This document shows positions 49,628 through 57,866 of a stretch of 57,866 bases of DNA, in pieces; within the stretch, counting starts at the first letter, position 1; each line of letters begins with the position of its first letter. A program made the position numbers and the translations under genes. Origin of the DNA: Phoronis australis (lineage: Eukaryota > Phoronida > Phoronidae); contig NMRA01000652.1 of NCBI GenBank assembly GCA_002633005.1, positions 76,597 to 134,462 of the forward strand. The letters are read 5' to 3'. A model generated the notes under the pieces. That model did no database searches. It saw only the letters and a program-made list of their open reading frames with translations, and had not been told where the DNA came from.

Positions 49628-52351
49628 ATGGTGTTCTTAACAAATTACATTATGCTGCTTGTGGCTGGTGCCTCGGCAGGTTCATCAATCGAAATCAATG
49701 CACCGCGAGAACTCGTTCACCTGGAGAAAGGCGTTAAACCGCTTAAAGGGGTTAAACTGTGGAGCGGACATGCTCGAGCCGTGACGGAGTGTTCCGCCTT
49801 GTGCAACTTAGAGAAAAATTGTTGGGACTTTTATTTTGAAGAGCAGTCGTGTGACTTATTTAAATCGACGGAAGAAAAGACAAAAGCGAATGGAACTTTT
49901 GGTCAAAACGTAAGTAATTTGTAATATAAGACAATTTCAAAAACGATTATAAATAAAAATGCAAGAATATCTGATTACAGCAAGTAAAACAACCCTGAAC
50001 AGATAAAAAGCAAGCGATAGAAAATACCAGATTCTGTTCTCCAGAAATGTACTTAAGAATTGAATCAGGAATAAAGGGGATCTAATCTTTCTACTCAAAG
50101 TTGANAACCATTCTGAAATGAAGCACACTTATCAAAAGCGCACGCGGTCATTTGGCATTGCTTTTTATCACCGATATTACACAAGACGACATCATGTTAT
50201 TGTCTGCCTATATGCATACATAAAAAACTGGCCAAAAAATAAAAAAGTATTATATGTTTAACTTAGAGTGGTTTAAAAAAGTAAATCTCCCAACGCTGTT
50301 TTAATTGATGAGAATAGTTAATTCAATTATCAGTGTCACGAAAGGTTAGGTCGGGATGGAAATTACCTCCCGCTATGGCAAAGAAGGGTTTGAAACGTGC
50401 TTTGTTTGACTTCATCATGTGCATCCCATACAAGTAGTGAATAGAAAATAAATTAGGATTTTTGGTAACCTGAACTACTGCCTGCTTTAACGGTGATCTG
50501 TTTTTGGTTGTGCATCATCAATTCATCTTTGTGTATCATCTGTTTTGGGAGAATCTTCCATAACAACTACAATCCTACATAAATTTGAGTTTTTCCTTTC
50601 AGTATTTCTTTTTTATGAATATTGTAGTGTGCGTCATTCAACTTTGATGGCCATTGCTTCACCAAAAAGTCAAAATGATACTGGATTAATTTTGTTTACT
50701 TTCACAAATTTGATAAAATGTTCAAGAATCATCATTTGAAGTAAGTTTTGTTCAATTTGTGTTCATATTTGTTTTATGAAGTTTGAGCTTGAATTAAACC
50801 GATTATCTTGAAATCCACCTTTTTCTCAATAACTGAATAATTATTTTATGTACACTAATTTATTCCTTTCTTGCATTTAACCAAATTTCAAGGCTGGATA
50901 AGGTTTAATATGCAGAACCTGGTCGTCTACTCCGTATATTTAGCCAAATCTCGGCCAAAACTAAAGCTATAACGTAATAAAAGATGTTTGACTTGATACC
51001 AATCTGCTGTTAATTGGGTCACGTGGCAAGTCACCTGTCTTTTAGTGAAACTTACGATAAAAGAAAGGCACGCCCATAACAGCACAACGGTATCAATAGC
51101 ACGACCAAATTTCGCTTGATATAAAATGTTGTGGATGGAATCTCAAAAACGCTGTGACAGTTTTCTGAACTATCAGTTTATTTGTTTTGTGTAACTTTTC
51201 AGTTTTTCATATGAATCATGAAAGTGAATTTTTGGATAGCCCCTCACTTAAAAATAGAACACTTTAAAAACAGTTCCTCGCAGCGTTTTGAAGAGGAATA
51301 CATAAAACATAGCATCTGAGCATTTGGACATTTTTGTGCTTAAAGCGGCCATTACACCGTGTTTTGTCCAAAATCGAGTTGTTGTTCAAGACCACTTTCA
51401 GCAATCAAATTACTTTCATCTCTTGCTCTTTTTTGGGGCGAGGAATGGTTTCAGGGTTCACAAAGAACTGTCGGTTCCTCGTTCCTTGAAACCATGCCCT
51501 TCTCATAATATGACAGGCCTTGACAAACCAACTTCTATAGAGTCTGACTGGAAGTATTAACGACCTATCAGGTCCTTCGAACTCTGAAATCACATCGAGT
51601 TTGACTACTGAACAAATTGAGTCCAATTTCGTAACGCTGAGTGATGTAAATCAAAGGTTGTTTTCGAGATGGTTCCAACTCGAAATGTATGGTGCACCGC
51701 AGAAACGGACAATAAGGTTTTACATAATTCCCGTGCTTTGTTTTTTCAGGAGATGAATTCGTTGGTATCCATTCTGTGAGACCTTATAGGAGCGCAGAAG
51801 CGTTCGATGTGCACTGCGCTTTCGGCTGGACAATACTCTATAAGCGAACCGGTCCTCAACTTAACATGAAACGAGAGTTTAATAAATACGCTGTCGGGTT
51901 CGGCGTTTTGTCTGGAGACTTCTGGCTGGGTAACAGGCATATGCATTACCTTACCACACAGGCGACTTACGCTTTACACATCGACTTGGGCAAATTTGAC
52001 AACAATTCTGTCATAGACAAGTATTCGCAATTCGCTATTTCGGACGAAGACGACATGTTCCGCTTGACTGCCGTACAGTCTGCAGGTAAAAATTTGGCGA
52101 AACTCAGTGGTTTGAAGTTTACAACGAAGGATATGGACAACGACAACTGGCACAAAAACTGCGCCGTGTCCCGCGAGGGTGGCTGGTGGTACGACAAATG
52201 CGGCTCCTTGATATTAACCGCGGGATATCCGGTGGACGCGTTTAAATGTGAAGTGACTTCCGGTGGATCTTTGGTTTACTGTATGTCCGCGTCAGTACCC
52301 AAACTGCAAGGACTGAAATCGGTACATATGATGATTAAAAGGAATACGTGA
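49628..52351 (+). CDS. Secreted PAN/apple plus fibrinogen-related domain protein
   Basis: The first exon (49628-49909) encodes a signal peptide (TNYIMLLVAGASAG) and a short PAN/apple-like Cys module, RAVTECSALCNLEKNCWDFY, then EEQSCDLF. The last exon (51750-52351) encodes a fibrinogen-related domain: FDVHCAFGWTILYKR, GFGVLSGDFWLGNRHMHYLT, calcium-loop-like DMDNDNWHKNCAV and EGGWWYDKC. Such proteins are secreted lectins in invertebrate immunity or matrix. The first exon's strong donor (AAC|GTAAGT) ends in phase 0, but the last exon needs two leading bases (GA). A small middle exon between 49910 and 51749 is therefore probably unrecognised. The usual CDMxTxGGGW stretch is shortened to CAFGW. 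Confidence 0.8.
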
Positions 52352-55300
52352 TTTCAGAAAAGGGAATTCAACTGATCATTTCAACTTCACCTGAACCAAT
52401 TGATACTATAGGGCGACAGTAAGCTTCCGACGGAAACATTCGTTTTTCAATATCGGCGTGTTTTGCGTCGTCTTGCGTGATCTTACTTTTTGCGAAATTT
52501 TGCGTTTACATGTTCGTCACATTCCGAGATTTTTTCGGTAGCCTTTCCGTGATTTGAAGCCTGCGAAATTGGGTCCTGAAAAGAGTTCTGTTTTTTGCCT
52601 TTATGTCTATTAGCCAAGGCCGTAGGAAGCGGGGGGGCGGGAGAGCACGCCCCCTCCCCCCGCGTCAGAGTTAACCGTGGCAACCGACTTACGCGTGGGG
52701 CGAAAAAAGAAAGACAGCTAAATGCGGATAAGAGAGAAAATTCAAGAGAACATTTAACAACTCTGTATCAGTGCATGGTTTATCTTTTGAAGACACTGCC
52801 CAGGACAATGTTGTTGGGATCTTCGCTTTCGCAGCACAGGTCGTCTAAATGCTCTTGAAAACGTGAACGTAATGATTCGTGCATATATTTAGAAAAAATT
52901 GACAAAATTTATAAAGCGAAGCTTTTGCGGAGCGTATTAATTTACTGGATTTTTAAATTCAGTATGTTAATTTTGCGACTGCAAAACCATATTTTTCCAG
53001 AGGCCCCTCTCTGGCAAGGGATAACGGAGACAACTGTCGCTTTTTTCGAATTGTATATCACTTGAGAAGAATTGATGACTTGACAGATATAATCAATTGC
53101 TGCACATTTCTTGATTTTTGAAAATATAGATATTTTCACATAGAGGGGCCCACGTCTGAATCAGGTCATTGATGACATTCAATTGGCCACAGTTTTTATG
53201 TTTCTATTGACAACTTTTTAAGGGTACGCTCACGGAGAGAGGGCCCAATGTTGGACCCGATTACGTCTATTTTCCTGTTTTTTGGGAAATCGTACAACCA
53301 AATTTCATGTTGAAGAAGGTCACTTCCTGCACCGTCGTCTGACCACACACAGTGGAATGAACTGTCACTCATTTCCAAGCTTATTGATGTTTAGCTTTTC
53401 ATAATTAAGGTGTCTTATTTCAGACGGGACCCTCTCTCAGTGGAGCAGTTCGGAGAAATGTCCCTTTGTTTCTCTATACATGTAAATCCGACACTGCCAA
53501 GTATTCACGAGGAAAGTTGTGAGTCGAAATTCATCAAAAAACACAAAACATTCGTGTATAGCACAGCAGTATCAAGACATTCGACCCAAACAACCAAAAA
53601 ATATGAAAAAATACAACAGGATTTACCGCCATCGAAAGGGAGTCAGGAATTTTAAAGAACGTGAAGACCTCTGTTTGTTAATTACACAAAAGAACTATTT
53701 CCGATGGTTAGATATAAAATAATGTTACTGTTTCCCATATTATCACAAGTATAGTATCTCTTTTGAAGATGGTCACTATGAGTTGTTTGTAAGGAATTCC
53801 CACATTTGGAAAACACTGCTGCCGAGGCTACCATTGGGGTGACCGTGTACATGTTGAACGAGTGTACCCAAATACTCGCAATAACAAAAAAAAGAATAAA
53901 CAAATATTTCAGAGTTTTTTTTGAGGGCAAGTTAAATTCGTGAACCGTTATAGGTACCTCGGAAAAAGCAAATATACACCTTACTATGAAAGCCGAATCT
54001 CCTATTTCCCCCCGGTTACCCGTCAAAAATCTACATTTACATGTTTATGTATCTACGAAAGTGGACTGATTGAGAGATGATTTTTTGACAATTAGAAGCT
54101 AATCTTGTAACAAATGACAATACTTCAATTGCAGGCGGACATTGGAAAGTTCGATCTATCATCAGATCCCCAAATATAAAAGTACACTAAACGATTTTTG
54201 TCTATCTGAAAAAAGTCTCAAGCAAATTGATGAATTTCGGACAGCTTAAATGTGTCCTAAAATGTTCTCACAACTCAAATGACATTGAATTGTTTACTGG
54301 CTTAAGAACTAGATTACTGGGTTTAAGCTTACAAACGTAAATCGAAAACTAAGTTTACGTACGTATAAAATTAAACTTATTGGTCATCAACTTGGAAAGC
54401 TTATCTTTGAACTTCCTTGATGTTTTTGGTTTCCAGTGATATTTCGCAACGAATTTTTGTTCTTCAAAATTGAATCGTTTGCTTGCATTTCCCATTCATA
54501 CTACACACACGACATGTGCGCACCCAGCCTAAAATATAAGGGGCTCGAATTTTTGAGGATGTGGACCTTTTACTAAGTAAAAAAACGAATACGGAGTTCG
54601 TTCTGGGCTATGAATTGTGCATACGCCTAATCCTACCTTTCTAGTGGACTTTTGTCTCGTTTTTGCGGACTTTTTGTTTCTCTGAGGCGGACCTTTTTGC
54701 CCACTTTGCTATCGAGCTCNCCCCCCCCCCCCCGGTGCGCGCATGCACAGAGCACGTCATGACTGGCACACCCACGTTAAAATAAGGTGTAATCATGCAG
54801 TAGGCCTGCTTAGAATCTCAGTTACACACAGGAACTGAGTTTGAGCTCCAGACGTTGAAGTGTGTAAATTTTTGGGACACACTCTGTATCATTTTCCCCA
54901 GCAACCAGAAACTATACCACCGCCTGTGTTTCATCAAGGGAATCTGAAACAGCCACTCATACCAGGTACTTCGGAACCTCACCTTTCCAAAAATGACTTC
55001 AAATAATGGCCATAATAAAATGAAGTTTTCTCGAAACTGGATCATTTTAAAAGGAACCTTGACCTTCGACCCAGCTATAGTTATTTCAGGCAGCTTCCAG
55101 CTACCTGTCCGTGCGATCAGGGCCTCGACCCATTCTTACTCTCCGTGAATCTTTCGGTTCACGGTTACTCAAATAATGATGACCGTATCCCCGGTATTAC
55201 CCTCATCTATGGCGGACGTGGGGGTGGGGTTCGGTACAAATAAGGTGACATCCAAAGAACGGGGGAGGGGGTGACGATAGCAAGGGGTAGGTTGGCGAAG

Positions 55301-57120
55301 TCAAATTGGTTTGTGACCCCAATATTTTTTCCTTCCTACGGGCCTGTTAGCAGCACACGTAGTACGTTTTTTGTGCGAACATCACTAAGTCGCACCATAG
55401 ACGGTAGGTCGCACAAATTAGGCAGGGGAGTGCTGCCATGAACTCGACCGCTAATCCCGAGGTAATGGTATTGGTACGTTGTTCGGGACGATAGTGCTTT
55501 CATGTCTACAATTTGTGTATCTCTTAATTTCCATTAATTTGTGTCATACTCTTTTACTTCGTTGTATATAACATTTTAACTGATGGTTCCTGTAACTGTG
55601 TCAGTACTGTATTTTATTGTACTTTGTATTTTAATTATATCTTAACATTCTGACTGGACCCGCTTGAAATTTGGTGGATTTGATGACGAGGTTACACAGT
55701 GTTTTCAAGCGTTATCAAACCGTAGTAAGATCCCAAGGTGGCGAAACTGTAGCAACCTTGGCTTGCAGTAATCGTGCCTTGCAGTATAAATTCGTTTATT
55801 GCAACCCTTTCTTTAAGAGAACTACGTGAAAACAATGTCTTGCCTCTAAATTGTCACCACGACCCTGCGAACAGATGCGCCTGGGCAGCAGACATCGCTC
55901 CGCAAAAATTCCCAGACATAAGCCCCTAACTCCATACATGTGCCTAAGTTTAACAATCTCCAGTTAAACATTGCCTCAGAATTGTTGCCAAAAAGAGGGT
56001 TAATTGTTCCTGATCAGCCAGCATTGTTTTAGAGACCCTAGACATCTAAGGTAAGGTGACCCCAGCTGGAAATCTCAGCCAGCTTTTCATGAGTTAAAAT
56101 GCAAATAGCAATATTAGGTAGACAAGTGTCCTCCCTCTGGGATTGGGATTGCGAGCTTATAAGGAAAGGACTGCAGTGCGCAAAGAAAAGAATTGCTCTG
56201 ACGAAAAACTTGCGCCTGTCGAACGTTAGAAAAGAACAAGGCGTCTACCCTGAATATTCAGTTGAAATAAACGCGTCGCTGCACCACAGTTCGAAAAGGA
56301 ATCGGCAAACGAGATGTGATTCATTTAAAATGGTTGAAGCAAGTTCTAGATTTCACTAATTTCAATATAAATTGATGGGCGTTGACTTAAATTAATTGAT
56401 CTAGTAGTATTATTTTTATGTAATGAAATGAAACGAGGATCATTTGATTTCCCTGCAGACAATTAAATTGCTTTCGTGAATAGTTATACTTACAACAATG
56501 GTTACCAGTTATTAACATCCTTGGTGCGAACAATGTACTTTTTCACTTAAACAAATCTAACTAAACCAAAACATTACCTTCTTCCGGCGAATAAAGACGT
56601 ATGCGTTTTATAGTGCGCGCTAGTTCATAATATTCTGAAAGTTTGATTGAAACCTGTCACTAATTTTCAGCTATTCTGTTCACATCGAAGTTAGCTGCGA
56701 CACAAGGTGCTGTTTTACATGAGGTACTAAAACTAGCGGTACTATAGTTTGAATGAGCATGCATTGTAATCAGGCTTTGGACAAAGCTAATAACTTCAAG
56801 AAGTCAAACTTAACCATAAATAACCTGCAAAATTCGTCTTTGGCCGTAAATCGATTGAGTCCTTTTAATTGCCGTTTCTTTTAAATTATCGGCATGCAGT
56901 CAACATATCTCGGCAATGTAGTTGCCGTATAGAGTCCCATGCTTCTAAAGGTCCTGATGTATCGCAACTTTGACGTAACTACTTGATTTCCCTGGAGTCA
57001 ATTAAATTAAATCAATATTTCATTATAAACTACGATCAATTAGGAAGATTTTTTTCCATTCTCAGCTGATGAAAAGAAACCGGGCAGACTGTAGTCATCA
57101 ACTCACTTTTATATCTTGCA
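52352..57120. other. Intergenic DNA between the two fibrinogen-related copies
   Basis: Open frames here are short and unsupported. 54500-54760 holds text that matches the 35-37 kb repeats in reverse (TCTCTGAGGCGGACCTTTTTG and a poly-C run after an N at 54720). 52595-52680 has a G/C-run repeat. 56099-56359 has an 86-codon frame without a recognised domain. No further gene is called. Confidence 0.45.
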
Positions 57121-57417
57121 ATGTTGTATTTAATACATTACATTATGCTGCTTGTGGCTGGTGCCTCGGCAGGTTCATCAATTGAGATCAAGGTACCGCA
57201 AAAACTCGTTCATGTGGAGAACGGCGTTAAACCGCTTAAGGAGGTTAAGCTGTGGAGAGGATATGCCCGAGCCGTGACGGAGTGTTCAGCCTTGTGCAAC
57301 TTGGAGAAAAATTGTAGGGACTTTTATTTTGAAGAGCAGTCGTGTGAATTATTTAATTCGACGGAGGGAAAGACAATGGCGAACGGAACTTTTGGTCAAA
57401 ACGTAAGTAATTTGTAA
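57121..57417 (+). CDS. Second PAN/fibrinogen-related gene, first exon only (cut by window end)
   Basis: This exon matches the first exon at 49628 almost residue for residue, starting with a signal peptide (HYIMLLVAGASAG) and then RAVTECSALCNLEKNCRDFY. Coding probably ends at 57402 with the same AAC|GTAAGT donor. About 120 bp of the following intron (GTAATATAAGACAATTTCA) is also shared. One Trp in the Cys module is Arg here. The fibrinogen-related exon would lie beyond the window. Confidence 0.8.
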   Translation: MLYLIHYIMLLVAGASAGSSIEIKVPQKLVHVENGVKPLKEVKLWRGYARAVTECSALCNLEKNCRDFYFEEQSCELFNSTEGKTMANGTFGQNVSNL

Positions 57418-57866
57418 TATAAGACAATTTCAACCACGATTATAAATAAAAAAGGCAAGAATACCTGGTTACAGCAAGTAAAACAACCCTGAACTGATAA
57501 ATAGCAAGAGATAGAATATTAATCGCTTAACACTTGAGTCAGGAATCAGGCGAGGTTTATCTAATCTTTCTACTCATACTAGAACTATAAATTATTTTTG
57601 TCATTTTTGGATCTTCTTTTGTGCAAACTCAAGTTTCTTTCTAGTCCGAGTTTGTATTTTGGATTTTTGACATTTTTTTTAATTTCGATATTGTCTAAAA
57701 CTTTGATTCATTTACATGTTAGTGACAGAAAGAAATTGACTTGAAAAGTGCATGGTTGTCATTTAAACACATCTCTGAAAATTCTATAGGGCTGCTCATC
57801 AGGCTTTACTGGAAGCTTAGACCACAAATCGGCCAATTATCACACCAAACACAAAGTACCTTTGAC

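Noticed and set aside
56099-56359. 86-codon frame as a small gene
   Set aside because: No domain, signal peptide, conserved context or splice support. It is likely chance.

Overview
This is a window of animal nuclear DNA. Its genes are split by many GT-AG introns, intergenic DNA is full of short inverted-repeat transposons and LINE fragments, and there is no operon structure. The proteins match animal families (Ku70, DDB1, MINPP1, PAN plus fibrinogen-related lectins). The intron-rich DDB1, the tandem fibrinogen-related genes and the signs of high heterozygosity suggest an invertebrate, perhaps an invertebrate deuterostome such as a lancelet or hemichordate. The species cannot be fixed from the sequence alone.

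Layout. (1) 518-3860, minus strand: the first five coding exons of XRCC6 (Ku70), running off the left edge. (2) 3861-4215: a 355-bp shared promoter. (3) 4216-31068, plus strand: a complete DDB1 gene. I could place 26 coding exons that join in phase into a 1139-residue protein, one residue shorter than human DDB1. One intron is a U12-type AT-AC intron and one is GC-AG. Exons 9 and 10 appear twice around a single N, which I read as two haplotypes joined in the assembly. (4) 31069-37440: DDB1 3' UTR, then a LINE 3' end and several 'GGCGGATC'-ended repeats. (5) 37493-46743, minus strand: a complete eight-exon multiple inositol polyphosphate phosphatase-like gene (490 residues). Its RHGxRxP site is intact, but the second catalytic motif reads HSK instead of HAE. 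Its 5.7-kb third intron holds a 1909-bp hAT element with a perfect 8-bp target duplication. (6) 47081-48456: an outer inverted-repeat element with a 790-bp palindromic element nested in it. (7) 49628-52351, plus strand: a secreted PAN/apple plus fibrinogen-related gene. Its 5' part is repeated at 57121, about 7.5 kb away, and that second copy is cut by the window edge.

How the genes relate. XRCC6 (end joining of double-strand breaks) and DDB1 (CUL4 ubiquitin ligase adaptor in nucleotide-excision repair) start head to head and could share regulation. The phosphatase and the fibrinogen-related genes are unrelated secretory-pathway genes. Much of the remaining DNA is explained by small DNA transposons, minisatellites and assembly joins.
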